This document shows positions 1 to 9,517 of a DNA stretch of 56,790 nucleotides, piece after piece. Each line of letters starts with the position of its first letter. Within the stretch, counting starts at the first letter, position 1. Below the pieces are notes generated by a model. It was not told the origin of the DNA, ran no database searches, and saw only the letters and a list, made by a program, of their open reading frames with translations. Location of the stretch: NCBI GenBank assembly GCA_002709225.1, contig PAQH01000106.1, positions 1 through 56,790 on the forward strand, written 5' to 3'. Source of the stretch: Planctomycetaceae bacterium (GTDB lineage Bacteria; Planctomycetota; Planctomycetia; Pirellulales; Pirellulaceae). The translations under genes and the position numbers were made by a program.

Positions 1-1
1 A

Positions 2-919
2 GCGGGCAAACCGGTTGAATTCCGCTTCTCGAATTCAGATAACATGCCCCACAACTTTGCCATTCTTCGTCCCGGCTCCCTGGCAGAAGTAGGCATGCTG
101 GCCGAGTCGACTGCCCGGGATGCGGATGCGATGGCGCGGCAGTATATTCCCAGGTCCGACCAGATCTTGCTGGCAAGTCGCCTGTTGCAGGGAGGCCAGG
201 TCCAGGCCTTGGTCTTTGAAGTTCCCACGGCTCCAGGTGTCTACCCCTACGTCTGTACGTATCCAGGCCACTGGCGGAGGATGTATGGGGCCTTGTATGT
301 GGTCGACAACCTGGAAAAGTACCGCGCCGACCCGGTGGCGTATTTGGCCGCAAACCCGCTGCCATTGAAGGATGACTTGCTGAAATTCAATACGCGGTCA
401 CAGGAGTGGAAGTTTGCGGACCTCGTTGCCAACGTGAAGCCGTTGCCGGGAGGGCGAGCTTTTGAGGTGGGCAAAGAACTGTTCAAGGTGGCCAACTGTG
501 TGGCTTGTCATAGGCTGAACAATGTCGGCCAAGAGTTTGGTCCCGACCTGGCCAAGCTGGATCCCAAGAAGCAAACGGCCGAGCACATTTTGCGGTCCAT
601 TCTTGAACCTTCCAAGCAGATTGACGAGAAGTTCGCATCCTATGTCTTCGTGATGGAATCTGGAAAACTCATCACGGGGATGGTTGTAGGCGAAAAGCCG
701 GAAGCGGTGGAGATCGTGATCGACCCGCTCGCCAAAGGGAAACCGACACGGTTACTGACGGATGAGATCGAGTCACGGCAGAAATCCCCGGTCTCAATGA
801 TGCCGAAGGGCTTGTTGAACCGCCTGTCGCGTGAAGAAATTCTGGATCTCATCGCCTACGTTGTTTCTCGTGGTAATGCAAAGCATCCTCTCTTCGAAGC
901 ACACCACCATGGAAAGTGA
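2..919 (+). CDS. Cupredoxin / c-type heme fusion protein (5' truncated)
   Basis: The gene enters from outside the window: the reading frame is open from base 2, and the residues before the first ATG (44) belong to the cupredoxin fold, so that ATG is not the true start. The visible part begins with a type I copper domain. His17 lies in MPHNF, and Cys85, His90 and Met94 lie in CTYPGHWRRM, with azurin-like spacing Cys+5 His and Cys+9 Met. A c-type heme motif, CVACH, follows at about residues 166-170. The remainder matches the roughly 130-residue heme-binding domain common in Planctomycetes and Verrucomicrobia, ending near LIAYVVSRG. A copper centre beside a heme suggests a periplasmic electron-transfer role, probably as the tail of a larger secreted dehydrogenase. 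That role is inferred; the upstream domains are not visible. Confidence 0.85.
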   Translation, partial: AGKPVEFRFSNSDNMPHNFAILRPGSLAEVGMLAESTARDADAMARQYIPRSDQILLASRLLQGGQVQALVFEVPTAPGVYPYVCTYPGHWRRMYGALYVVDNLEKYRADPVAYLAANPLPLKDDLLKFNTRSQEWKFADLVANVKPLPGGRAFEVGKELFKVANCVACHRLNNVGQEFGPDLAKLDPKKQTAEHILRSILEPSKQIDEKFASYVFVMESGKLITGMVVGEKPEAVEIVIDPLAKGKPTRLLTDEIESRQKSPVSMMPKGLLNRLSREEILDLIAYVVSRGNAKHPLFEAHHHGK

Positions 920-1134
920 TTGACTGTCATTGTCCCGGTGGGGAGGGTTGTTGCGCATGATGGCGCGAGCGGTGTAGCAGAACGCCTGCCGCAAGGCCTG
1001 ACAAACGGCCGCCCGGCGGCTTGAACAGCGCTCCGCGAGTCGGCGCTGGGTGGCCGTACAGCGGTTATTAATGATCGCACGCCCACTTGATTTGTCATTG
1101 ATACGTTGATTTTCACCTACGGATTAGGTTCAAG

Positions 1135-3795
1135 ATGTCCGCCCAGCAGCCCACCGCGGTTTACCGCAATCAGTACGCCCAACCCCCGTATCAGGTCGAG
1201 TCAGTGGAACTCGAGTTTGATTTACAAGAACAGCGAACTCGCGTCCGTAGCAGGATTACGTTCTTTCGAAATGAGAGAGTTCCACAGGGCCCACTAGTAC
1301 TCAATGGAGAAGATCTAAAACTCCTCGGAGTCTGGCTGGAGGGCCGAGAGCTCCAAACGGAAGAATATCAGCTGGCAGGCGATCATCTGAAGCTCGAGCA
1401 GCTCCCTGCGCGTTTTACACTGGAAATCCTGGTCGAGATTAATCCCGACGAGAATACCTCCCTCAGCGGTCTCTACCGGTCCAGTGGCAACTTCTGTACG
1501 CAATGCGAGGCCATGGGGTTCCGGCGGATCACCTATTTTCTCGACCGGCCGGACGTCATGGCGACGTACCGTGTCACGATTACAGCGGATCAAACCCAGT
1601 ATCCGGTGTTACTGTCGAACGGGAATCGTGTGGAGGCACGTGAATTAGAGAACGGTAGACACCAAGTTATCTGGGAAGATCCGCATCCCAAGCCTTCCTA
1701 TTTATTTGCCCTGGTAGCTGGTGATTTGCGCTGTCAGCGTGGCCTCTTTACGACGCGAAGTGGTCGCCAGGTTCAGCTGGAGATTTGGGTGCAGCCTGGA
1801 AATGTTGACCGCTGTGACCATGCGTTGCAGTCGTTGATCAAGGCGATGGAATGGGATGAACGGGTCTTTGGATTGGAATACGACCTGGACATTTACATGA
1901 TCGTTGCAGTGAACGACTTCAACATGGGCGCCATGGAGAACAAAGGGCTGAATGTCTTCAATTCGAAATATGTGCTGGCGCGACCCGATACAGCGACCGA
2001 TGCGGACTATGAGTTAATCGAAGCGATCATTGCCCACGAGTACTTCCACAACTGGACGGGTAATCGTGTGACTTGCCGCGATTGGTTTCAGTTAACTCTG
2101 AAAGAAGGTTTAACTGTTTTTCGCGATCAACAGTTTACAGCGGACCAGACCTCCGCTGCGGTGAAACGGATTGAAGATGTCAAGCAACTGAGGACGCGGC
2201 AATTCCCGGAAGACAGCGGTCCGATGGCCCATCCGATTCGCCCGGAATCCTATGTTTCGATGGACAATTTCTACACCGTAACGGTGTATGAGAAAGGGGC
2301 CGAGATCATCCGCATGTACCACACGTTAGTAGGGGCGGATGGATTTCGCAAAGGAATGGACCTCTATTTTCAGAGGCACGATGGACAGGCGGTAACCTGT
2401 GATGATTTTCGCGCTAGTATGGCGGATGCGAACGATGTGGATCTGGAGCAATTCGGTCTCTGGTATGCGCAGGCCGGTACTCCCGAGCTGCATGTCGCTG
2501 GTACGTGGAATGCGGACACGGGGATCTATGAACTGCGGTTTTCACAGAGCTACTCACCACACGCCTACGAGCTGCCGGGAACCCAGCACCGAGAACCATT
2601 GCACTTGCCGGTGAATGTTGGGTGGCTGGGAGCGGATGGTGCGGCGCTGGAGGCAGAGTGTTGCGAACAGCCTGGGCACCCGCGGACTACGCATTTATTG
2701 GAGTTGCGTAAACAATCTGAGACGTACACGTTCACAGGTTTTCAGGAGCAACCGGTGCCATCGGTGCTGCGAGAGTTTTCCAGCCCGGTTCGTTTGCATT
2801 TGCAACGCGATCGTGAAGAGCTGGCATTCTTGATGAGTCATGATAGTGATGCGTTCAATCGCTGGGATGCGGCGCAGACTTTTGGTACGCAATTGTTGCT
2901 GGATTTATGTGATCAGGCAGGCCGTGATGGACTGTTGCAGGTAGACCCGCTGTTTCTCGAAGCGTTTGGCAGTTTGTTGCGTGACCAAACACTGGATGGG
3001 GCTTTCAAATCGCTGTTGCTGACGCTGCCAGGTGAAATGGTGCTGGGACAAGAAATGGAGGTTGTTGATCCGGGGAGTATCCACCAAGCTCGTGAATTTC
3101 TGCGTAGCCAGTTGGCCACGCATTTTCGGGATCTCTTCAGGGAATTGTACCAGGCATGTGTCGCAACAGGTCCGTATTCCAAAGACTCGGCCGCGATTCA
3201 GGCACGGCGACTTAAGAATACCGCTCTGGGATACTTGGTCGCAGTTGGCGACCAGGAATCGGTAGATCTGGCGATGGGGCAGTTCAGGTCTGCGGACAAC
3301 ATGACTGATCAACAGGCTGCGCTGACCTGCCTGATCGACTTGATGGTCCCGGAACGCGAAGCGGCCCTGGCGGAATTTTACGACCAGTGGAAAGAGGACC
3401 CACTGGTCCTAGACAAGTGGTTTGCTGTGCAGGCTGTTTCCACACGCTCCGATACGGTTGACCGTGTTGTGCAATTGTCCCAACACCCCGACTATCATTT
3501 GTCGAACCCCAACCGTGTCCGTTCCTTGGCCGGGACGTTTGGCATGCAAAATCAGTTGCGATTTCATGCAAGTGATGGTAGAGGGTATGTCTTTCTGACA
3601 GATATCGTGCTGAAGCTGGATGGGGCGAATCCGCAAGTCGCGGCACGCCTGGTGGCGGCGCTCAATGATTGGAAACGCTTTGATCAGCAACGCCAGTCAT
3701 TGATGTTGGCGCAATTGGACCGGATTCGCTCGCATCCGCAACTCTCCAACGATGTGGCCGAAATTGTGAACCGCGCATTGGGGTCGACGAGCTGA
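1135..3795 (+). CDS. pepN: Aminopeptidase N (M1 family)
   Basis: This 886-residue protein is a zinc aminopeptidase that removes N-terminal amino acids from peptides in the cytoplasm, and its length is close to E. coli PepN (870). The substrate-anchoring GAMEN motif is at residues 265-269. The zinc site is HEYFH at 301-305, with the third ligand Glu324 exactly 18 residues later in LKEGLTVFRD. The N-terminal beta domain and the C-terminal helical repeat half are full length. The ATG at 1135 gives the usual PepN-like beginning. No signal peptide is seen. The gene stands alone and converges with the enolase-superfamily gene downstream, with a hairpin between the two stop codons. Confidence 0.96.
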   Translation: MSAQQPTAVYRNQYAQPPYQVESVELEFDLQEQRTRVRSRITFFRNERVPQGPLVLNGEDLKLLGVWLEGRELQTEEYQLAGDHLKLEQLPARFTLEILVEINPDENTSLSGLYRSSGNFCTQCEAMGFRRITYFLDRPDVMATYRVTITADQTQYPVLLSNGNRVEARELENGRHQVIWEDPHPKPSYLFALVAGDLRCQRGLFTTRSGRQVQLEIWVQPGNVDRCDHALQSLIKAMEWDERVFGLEYDLDIYMIVAVNDFNMGAMENKGLNVFNSKYVLARPDTATDADYELIEAIIAHEYFHNWTGNRVTCRDWFQLTLKEGLTVFRDQQFTADQTSAAVKRIEDVKQLRTRQFPEDSGPMAHPIRPESYVSMDNFYTVTVYEKGAEIIRMYHTLVGADGFRKGMDLYFQRHDGQAVTCDDFRASMADANDVDLEQFGLWYAQAGTPELHVAGTWNADTGIYELRFSQSYSPHAYELPGTQHREPLHLPVNVGWLGADGAALEAECCEQPGHPRTTHLLELRKQSETYTFTGFQEQPVPSVLREFSSPVRLHLQRDREELAFLMSHDSDAFNRWDAAQTFGTQLLLDLCDQAGRDGLLQVDPLFLEAFGSLLRDQTLDGAFKSLLLTLPGEMVLGQEMEVVDPGSIHQAREFLRSQLATHFRDLFRELYQACVATGPYSKDSAAIQARRLKNTALGYLVAVGDQESVDLAMGQFRSADNMTDQQAALTCLIDLMVPEREAALAEFYDQWKEDPLVLDKWFAVQAVSTRSDTVDRVVQLSQHPDYHLSNPNRVRSLAGTFGMQNQLRFHASDGRGYVFLTDIVLKLDGANPQVAARLVAALNDWKRFDQQRQSLMLAQLDRIRSHPQLSNDVAEIVNRALGSTS

Positions 3796-3797
3796 AG

Positions 3798-3822
3798 AGG
3801 TGTCGGGAACACCTTATTGTTT
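3798..3822 (+). terminator. Probable intrinsic terminator after pepN
   Basis: A perfect 6-bp stem AGGTGT/ACACCT with loop CGGGA is followed by a T-rich tract (TATTGTTT). It begins 2 bases after the pepN stop codon and lies between two convergent genes. The stem is short, so its strength is uncertain. Confidence 0.5.
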
Positions 3823-3843
3823 ACTGTGGATTGTTTACTGTGG
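3816..3843. repeat. Perfect 14-bp tandem duplication
   Basis: The unit ATTGTTTACTGTGG occurs twice back to back. The second copy contains the stop codon of the minus-strand enolase-superfamily gene, and the first copy overlaps the T tract of the pepN hairpin. It looks like a slippage or duplication product. Confidence 0.85.
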
Positions 3844-5004
3844 CGGATCAGACTGATATGGCAGGAACTGCCCCTGCTGGTGGTAGAGTTCCGCGTAAGT
3901 AGCGATCTTCTCTTCGCTGACATTGATCCCCAGGCCAGGGCCGTCGATGCATCCCCAGCGTGCTTTCGATGCGATCGGAAGTGGCGTCTGGAGGATGTCA
4001 TCCGCCATCATGGCAGCCGTTTGTTGGGCGCCGTCACAGGCGTTGGGAATCGCCAGGAGAACATGTTGCGCTGCGGCTGCGGCGATTCCCAGTTCACCGT
4101 GAGTGTGTTTGCAGACCGCGAGGCCTTCCAGGTGAGCGACCTGACAGAGTGTGTGGAAACGCCGCAACGTTCCAACCCAGTAACCGCTGAAGCAAAGTAC
4201 GTCTGCACAGCGGCTGCGAATCACACGGTAGGCATCGGCTACAGTCCACAGCCCTTCGTTGGCACAAAAGCTAACACCCACACGTTGCCGCAAATCGTGC
4301 ATGTTGGCGAGCGGGAAGACCGGTACTGGCGCTTCCACAAAATCAATAGAAAAGGCCTGGTTCCATTCGTTGAGGAGTTGAGCTGCCTCAGGGACAGTCC
4401 AGGCCTGATTGGCGTCGATCCTCAGCTTGCGGTCAGGGCCGATCGCGGCGCGCACGGTTGCCAGCATTTCAGTTTCCGCCTCGGCGTCGATGCCGACTTT
4501 CAGATAGAAACAGCTGTGTCCCCGTTTCACACCCTCCTGACACTCTCTACGGAGGTGCTCAACGGTACCCTGCGAGAGGTAGCAGAAGTAGTCGACCTCA
4601 TCGCGCAGGGCTCCTCCTAGCATGCGATAAATGGGCTCGCCGCAGGACTTGCCACATAGGTCCCAAAGTGCCATATCGATGCCGGCGAAGGCAAAATTGC
4701 CCGTCATTGCCCGATGGTCCCAGAGTCCGGTCCCAAAGAAGTCCCGTGCAATAGCCTCGTTTTGCCATGGGGAACGCCCGATGAGGAAAGGACGGGCTGA
4801 TTCGGCAGCCGAAAGAATTGACGCTGCGTCCGCACCGACACAGGCTTCTCCCCAACCAACTTGTCCGTCATCAGTGGACAAGCGGATCGCGATTGAGGTA
4901 ACACCGCCGCGGTGAACGCGACTGCTACGTTCATCGTGCAGGTAAGGAACGCTGATGGGAAATAGTTCGAAGTTGGAAATGTACATGATCGAGTAGGGCG
5001 GCAT
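3835..5004 (-). CDS. Mandelate racemase / muconate lactonizing enzyme family protein
   Basis: This is a 389-residue enolase-superfamily enzyme with an alpha/beta capping domain and a TIM barrel. Enzymes of this group abstract the proton alpha to a carboxylate and then racemise, cycloisomerise or dehydrate acid sugars and related substrates. Metal-ligand positions are recognisable: Asp in RIDANQ (about residue 197), Glu in DFVEAPV (about 220) and Glu in CANEGL (about 248). A lysine in YLKVG (about 167) is a candidate catalytic base, and CKHTHGE near 300 supplies C-terminal histidines. The substrate cannot be deduced. The ATG at 5004 gives the longest frame; an ATG six codons in (4986, MYISNFELF) is an equally plausible start because neither has a clear ribosome site. 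A second, different member of the superfamily lies at 36320-37360. Confidence 0.88.
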   Translation of the reverse strand: MPPYSIMYISNFELFPISVPYLHDERSSRVHRGGVTSIAIRLSTDDGQVGWGEACVGADAASILSAAESARPFLIGRSPWQNEAIARDFFGTGLWDHRAMTGNFAFAGIDMALWDLCGKSCGEPIYRMLGGALRDEVDYFCYLSQGTVEHLRRECQEGVKRGHSCFYLKVGIDAEAETEMLATVRAAIGPDRKLRIDANQAWTVPEAAQLLNEWNQAFSIDFVEAPVPVFPLANMHDLRQRVGVSFCANEGLWTVADAYRVIRSRCADVLCFSGYWVGTLRRFHTLCQVAHLEGLAVCKHTHGELGIAAAAAQHVLLAIPNACDGAQQTAAMMADDILQTPLPIASKARWGCIDGPGLGINVSEEKIATYAELYHQQGQFLPYQSDPPQ

Positions 5005-5202
5005 GGGCGCCCGTTAGATAGTGAGGGTGGCGAGTTGCTCTTGCGAGCCCACGGGTTGTTATCTGTCAGATTCTAACGCAAACCGAGGGTCATAGAACCC
5101 GCTTGTTATCGCCGGTTGTGCGGACCGATCTAGTTTTGTCCACTCGTGGTGGAACGGCGGTTTACATCAGTTCGAACGATGCCAGTTGAATCAAGGAAGA
5201 GT

Positions 5203-5784
5203 CTACTGAGCCTGCGAGACAGCGTGCCGCATTGCGGCCATCGATTCACGAGCGAATCGTCGTTGCAGTCGGCGGGCTATCGGATAGCCCACTTGGGAGA
5301 GGAAATGGTGTGGTCGCGAGAATGCTAGAATATCGTAGTAGACGGCATCGTCGCGCGGTGTCCATTCGACCAGGAAACGTTCCTCGCCCGTTTCCGCATG
5401 ATCGGGAAGTGTACCGTAGGCGTAGCCAAAACTTGGCCAGGGGGTTTGCTGCTGTGTGACGTAGATGATCCGGCAGGCGTTGAGCGACCACAGTCCGAAC
5501 ACTCGAGCTAACACAGAAACCGTTTCACCCGGTTTGACAGCCGGGGGAGGCGTGCCGAGTGAAACCCACCCCAATTCCAGTTGTCTCCAATTGCGCAACG
5601 CTTCCTGGGCGCGGCGAAAAGTCGTTTCGCCGACTCCGATCTGCTCACGTGTATGGTCGACCACAAAGCCCGGCGGTGGCGTATCTCGAGTTGCACCGAC
5701 AGCAGCGTAACTGAAATCAAGGAATCCTTGAGTTTGCCGAAAATGGTTGATCGCCAGGGCCGTCGGTTTGCGGATCAGGAACAC
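5203..5784 (-). CDS. DUF1990 family protein
   Basis: This 193-residue protein resembles the DUF1990 (UPF0548) family, seen in the opening FLIRKPT, the central PPGFVVDHTREQIG stretch and the C-terminal region FGYAYGTLPDHAETGEERFLVEW. The family is found in bacteria and plants, and its molecular function is not established. The start is GTG at 5784, with GAGG about 8 bases upstream. The gene lies 58 bases downstream of the cupin gene on the same strand and may be co-transcribed with it. No signal peptide or membrane segment is seen. Confidence 0.82.
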   Translation of the reverse strand: MFLIRKPTALAINHFRQTQGFLDFSYAAVGATRDTPPPGFVVDHTREQIGVGETTFRRAQEALRNWRQLELGWVSLGTPPPAVKPGETVSVLARVFGLWSLNACRIIYVTQQQTPWPSFGYAYGTLPDHAETGEERFLVEWTPRDDAVYYDILAFSRPHHFLSQVGYPIARRLQRRFARESMAAMRHAVSQAQ

Positions 5785-5842
5785 AGGGAAGTCCTCGCAG
5801 GTGCCGAATGTACTTTATCGCAAAACAGTCTTGGGAAGACAG

Positions 5843-6166
5843 TCAATCATTCCCATAGTGGATCGCCAGCCAGAGCGTTGGTTCGTCAGGTGTGGTCCAG
5901 CTGACACGATGCCGGACACCGGCCGCGATGTTGAGATAGTCTCCCGGTCTCAGTTCTCGCTCGTGGGGCTGGTCCTCAAATTGCAGGCGTGCCGCTCCTT
6001 GGACCAGAAGCACCCATTCATTCCGAGATTGGTCGTACCAATCCCCTGCTGGTGTCCTGTGCCCCTGTGAGATGATTCGTTCGATGCGCAGCGAAGGTGT
6101 CTCCAGTAAGGTGTCAAAGAGTTCTGTGGCTAATTTCCCAGGAATTGTGGCAAATAGGTTATTCAT
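5843..6166 (-). CDS. Small cupin-domain protein
   Basis: A 107-residue single-domain cupin. The first cupin motif is degenerate around GDWYDQSRNEWVLLVQG. The second is seen in LRPGDYLNIAAGVRHRVSW, which contains the usual PGD turn and a likely metal-binding histidine. A close group of short cupins with the NEWVLLVQG stretch is widespread in bacteria without a settled function. The ATG at 6166 has no convincing Shine-Dalgarno. It is probably the first gene of a two-gene unit with the DUF1990 gene and is transcribed divergently from the large dehydrogenase-heme gene. Confidence 0.85.
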   Translation of the reverse strand: MNNLFATIPGKLATELFDTLLETPSLRIERIISQGHRTPAGDWYDQSRNEWVLLVQGAARLQFEDQPHERELRPGDYLNIAAGVRHRVSWTTPDEPTLWLAIHYGND

Positions 6167-6408
6167 TAGAGGTTCTTGTGCGAATCAGGGTTGCTGAAAA
6201 TCGGTCCGGGCAGGTGACAGAGCCGAGTTCAATCTGACATGGCAGGCGGTGTTCTGTTGGCGGTTCTGTTCAGTTGGACCGTGGAAGTGGCGTTGCCGGA
6301 GGTCCTGTCTTGGGCTGGTGGCGTTTACTTTGACAAGGAGCGTTGTCAGGGCCTAGACTCGCCAGTACGCGACGTGTGGTTTACCGCATCAAGGGGAGAT
6401 TCTGGAAG

Positions 6409-9400
6409 ATGTTTGATATGGGGATGACGTTGCGGGGGCGAATCTGGGCAGCTCTCTTGGTGACGAGCTTATTGCCATCCGGTCTGACTGCCCAGCAGGA
6501 ATCGGAAAAGGAAGCCAAGAATCGTCTAATTGCGGAATTAGCGGCAAAGCTTGAGCCCGTGACACCTCGAAAACCGGGCGCATCACGCGAGCAGATGCAG
6601 GTACGACCGGGGTTCCGTGTTGACCTGGTCGCAGCGGAACCTGATGTACGTGATCCGGTGGCAGTTGATTTTGATGCACTCGGCAGGATGTATGTCGTTG
6701 AATTGCCCCAGTACAACGCCTATGCGGTGGAAACCCCGGTTGCCAAAGGCTCTGTGCGGCGACTCGCAGATACCGATGGAGACGGAATCTATGACCAGAG
6801 CGTGCTCTTTGCCGACGGGCTCGAATACCCGACGGCAGTCGCCTGTTGGGCTGGTGGTATCTTTGTGGGTGCCGCTCCCGATTTGCTGTATTTGAAAGAT
6901 ACGAATCGAGATGGTCGTGCCGACGTGCGTAAGGTGGTATTCACCGGTTTTGGTCGTGACAAAGCGGGTGAAGCGCATCTCAATTCAATACGGTGGGGTC
7001 TTGATAACCGATTTCATCTTTCCACCAGTCTTTCTGGCGGGGACGTCCGTGCCACCGCGCCAGGAGGGGCACCGCCGGTATCTGTACGCGGCCGCGGTTT
7101 GATCTTTGATCCCCATGATCTAAGTGAATTTGAATTGACCAGTGGTGGTGGGCAGCATGGGATGAGTATGGATGACTGGGGCCGCAAATTTGTGTGTTCC
7201 AATAGCGTTCCGGCCCAGACGCTGATGTATGACGATCGCTATTTGGCACGCAACCCATACACAAAATCTCCTGCCGCTGCGGTCGACATCGCACCAGAGG
7301 GAAAATTCACGCGTTTGTTTCGTATCAGTCCAAACGAACCATGGCGTGTGCTGCGCACGACACTTCGCCGGGAGGGCCGTTTCCGCGGTTCCGATGAAGG
7401 AGGGAAACCATTTGGTTTTTTTACAGCGGCGACGGGTATCACGGTCTATCGCGGTCATGCCTGGCCCGCGCAATTCGCTGGCAGCTTGCTGGTCGGTGAT
7501 GCGGCCAACAATCTGGTTTATCGGGCCCGGTTGGCAACCGAAGATTTGCGGTTGGTAGCGCGACGTGCCGAACCGGGTCGTGAATTTGTGGCTTCTCGTG
7601 ACATTTGGACACGACCAGTTCAGTTTGCCAATGCACCGGACGGCAATCTCTACTTCCTCGATATCTATCGTTCCTTGATCGAAGGTGCGGCCTTTTTGCC
7701 TCCAGAGTTTCTTCCCCATTTGAAGCCCGTGGGCGGTAACGACCGGGGGCGGATTTATCGGATTGCGACAGCCGATTTTCAGGCGACCAGGCCACCCAAT
7801 CTACGGGTCGCGACGATACAACAGTTGGTGGAAATGCTTGATCACCCAAACGGCTGGCACCGAGACACGGCGGCTCGGCTTATCTACCAGCGTCAAGACA
7901 GAAGTGCGATCCGACCGCTACGTGAGATGGTCGTGAAGGCCCGACTTTCACAGGGTCGCATGACCGCCATGTACGCCCTACGAGGTCTGTCTGCATTGCC
8001 TGCCGATGCGATTCTCTCTGGTTTGCAAGATGTGGAACCGATGGTTCGTGTACACGCGCTGAAGCTCGCTGAACCGGTGATGGCTGAAGCCCCCGAGATT
8101 GCCTCGCATGTCAGTCAGATGACAAACGATGCGGATCCACGCGTTCGCTATCAATTGGCATTTTCATTGGGCTACTGGGACGGACGGGCAAGCATTCAAG
8201 CACTGGTTCGCCTGGCGCGGATGGACGCGCATGATCAATGGGTCCGCTTGGCGCTGCTTAGTTCGTTGAACGAAACAGGTGGCGTTGTGTTCTCTGAGCT
8301 GCTGGCGGATCAAGAATTCACAGCTAGCAAGCACGGTCCCATTTTTCTCGTTGCACTGGCGGAGCAGATCGGTGCGGCCAATCGTGACAGCCAGGTGGCG
8401 GCCGTCCTCCAAGCATTGCAACAGGTGACGACCTTGGAGCAGAAACTCGCCCAGCGCATTGTCGAAGGCCTCGTGACGCGTTTGAAGGACCCGGCGCGCC
8501 GAAGTGAACTTACCGCCGCGGGCGGTAAGGCCGCTGAAATTCTCGCGGAGCTGATCGACCAGGCCAAATTGGTAGCGGTGGATAATACGCAGCCCTTTGA
8601 ACACCGCGTAGAAGCGATTCGCAGTCTGAGGTTGGCGCCGTTTACTGACACACGTGAATTACTGGAGCGGTGTTTTGATCTGCAACAACCGGACCGCATA
8701 CAGGCGGCTGTGATCGAGACGTTGGGCGCCTATCGTGAGCCGGCGGTAGCGTCGGTACTCCTCACGCGTTGGCAGACACTCAGTCCCGCTTTGCGCGCGG
8801 CTGCTGCGGAGACGTTGCTGTCTCGTCCGTCCTGGATCGCAGCGTTCTTGAAGGCCGTTGGCCAAGAACGGGTCCGCCGAGCCGAAGTGGACCCGGCACG
8901 TATTGCGCTGCTGCAGAAACACCCGGATCCGTTGCTGTCGCGCAAGGCCACCGAGTTGTTTGGTGCCGCCCAGCCGGGGCGCCGGTTGCAAATCGTGGAG
9001 GCTTTCCAGCCTGCGCTGCAACGTCAGGGAGATCCAGCTCGTGGCCAACAGGTATTCAAGAAGGTTTGTTCGGCGTGCCATCGTCTGGAAGGCGTTGGCA
9101 CAGCACTCGGTGCAGACTTGCGTGGGATCCGCAATCGTGGGCTGGCCGCGATCTTGTTGAATATCTTGGACCCCAATCGTGAAGTCAAACCAAAATACTT
9201 GGCCTACGTAGTGACCACGCTGGATGCCCGCGTGATTACAGGGATGATCGAGTCAGAAAGTGCCAACAGCCTTTTACTGAGACGTCCAGACGGAGTACGG
9301 GTTGAAGTTCCCAGGGCGGAGATTGACCAAATGAGCAGCACGGGGCTGTCGTTTATGCCCGAAGGGCTGGAAAAGGAACTGGACTTGGCAAAGATGGCTG

Positions 9401-9432
9401 ATTTGCTCGCTTATCTGGACTCGCTGCGCTGA
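6409..9432 (+). CDS. PVC-type membrane-bound dehydrogenase with HEAT repeats and c-type heme domain
   Basis: This large exported protein (1007 residues) has the domain order typical of Planctomycetes and Verrucomicrobia. It has a signal peptide (LRGRIWAALLVTSLLPSGLTA), then a sugar/alcohol-dehydrogenase-like beta-propeller (about residues 50-460) and HEAT-type helical repeats (about 480-860). A c-type heme domain closes the protein, with Cys887-S-A-Cys890-His891 and a conserved tail ending LLAYLDSLR. The propeller shows calcium-loop-like DTDGDGIYD and DTNRDGRAD turns. It probably oxidises a periplasmic substrate and passes electrons to its own heme; the substrate is unknown. I chose the ATG at 6409 because AAGGGGAGA sits 9 bases upstream and the signal peptide then starts near the N terminus. 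An in-frame ATG at 6343 would add 22 unlikely residues. Confidence 0.9.
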   Translation: MFDMGMTLRGRIWAALLVTSLLPSGLTAQQESEKEAKNRLIAELAAKLEPVTPRKPGASREQMQVRPGFRVDLVAAEPDVRDPVAVDFDALGRMYVVELPQYNAYAVETPVAKGSVRRLADTDGDGIYDQSVLFADGLEYPTAVACWAGGIFVGAAPDLLYLKDTNRDGRADVRKVVFTGFGRDKAGEAHLNSIRWGLDNRFHLSTSLSGGDVRATAPGGAPPVSVRGRGLIFDPHDLSEFELTSGGGQHGMSMDDWGRKFVCSNSVPAQTLMYDDRYLARNPYTKSPAAAVDIAPEGKFTRLFRISPNEPWRVLRTTLRREGRFRGSDEGGKPFGFFTAATGITVYRGHAWPAQFAGSLLVGDAANNLVYRARLATEDLRLVARRAEPGREFVASRDIWTRPVQFANAPDGNLYFLDIYRSLIEGAAFLPPEFLPHLKPVGGNDRGRIYRIATADFQATRPPNLRVATIQQLVEMLDHPNGWHRDTAARLIYQRQDRSAIRPLREMVVKARLSQGRMTAMYALRGLSALPADAILSGLQDVEPMVRVHALKLAEPVMAEAPEIASHVSQMTNDADPRVRYQLAFSLGYWDGRASIQALVRLARMDAHDQWVRLALLSSLNETGGVVFSELLADQEFTASKHGPIFLVALAEQIGAANRDSQVAAVLQALQQVTTLEQKLAQRIVEGLVTRLKDPARRSELTAAGGKAAEILAELIDQAKLVAVDNTQPFEHRVEAIRSLRLAPFTDTRELLERCFDLQQPDRIQAAVIETLGAYREPAVASVLLTRWQTLSPALRAAAAETLLSRPSWIAAFLKAVGQERVRRAEVDPARIALLQKHPDPLLSRKATELFGAAQPGRRLQIVEAFQPALQRQGDPARGQQVFKKVCSACHRLEGVGTALGADLRGIRNRGLAAILLNILDPNREVKPKYLAYVVTTLDARVITGMIESESANSLLLRRPDGVRVEVPRAEIDQMSSTGLSFMPEGLEKELDLAKMADLLAYLDSLR

Positions 9433-9461
9433 CTAGGGCGGGCGGAGATACCGTAGCATCT

Positions 9462-9479
9462 GTCGCGCTGTTTTGCGAC
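9462..9479. terminator. Weak hairpin between convergent genes
   Basis: GTCGC and GCGAC form a 5-bp stem around the loop GCTGTTTT, midway between the stop codons of the dehydrogenase-heme gene and hisE. There is no clean T tract on either strand, so termination is only a possibility. Confidence 0.25.
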
Positions 9480-9517
9480 TCGTGGCGCGTCAGGTAAGAA
9501 AGGGCCGGGTTACTGGA

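Noticed and set aside
3817..4620. Long plus-strand reading frame opposite the enolase-superfamily gene
   Set aside because: The minus strand encodes a clear enzyme with metal ligands; the plus-strand frame has no family-like features and is a shadow.
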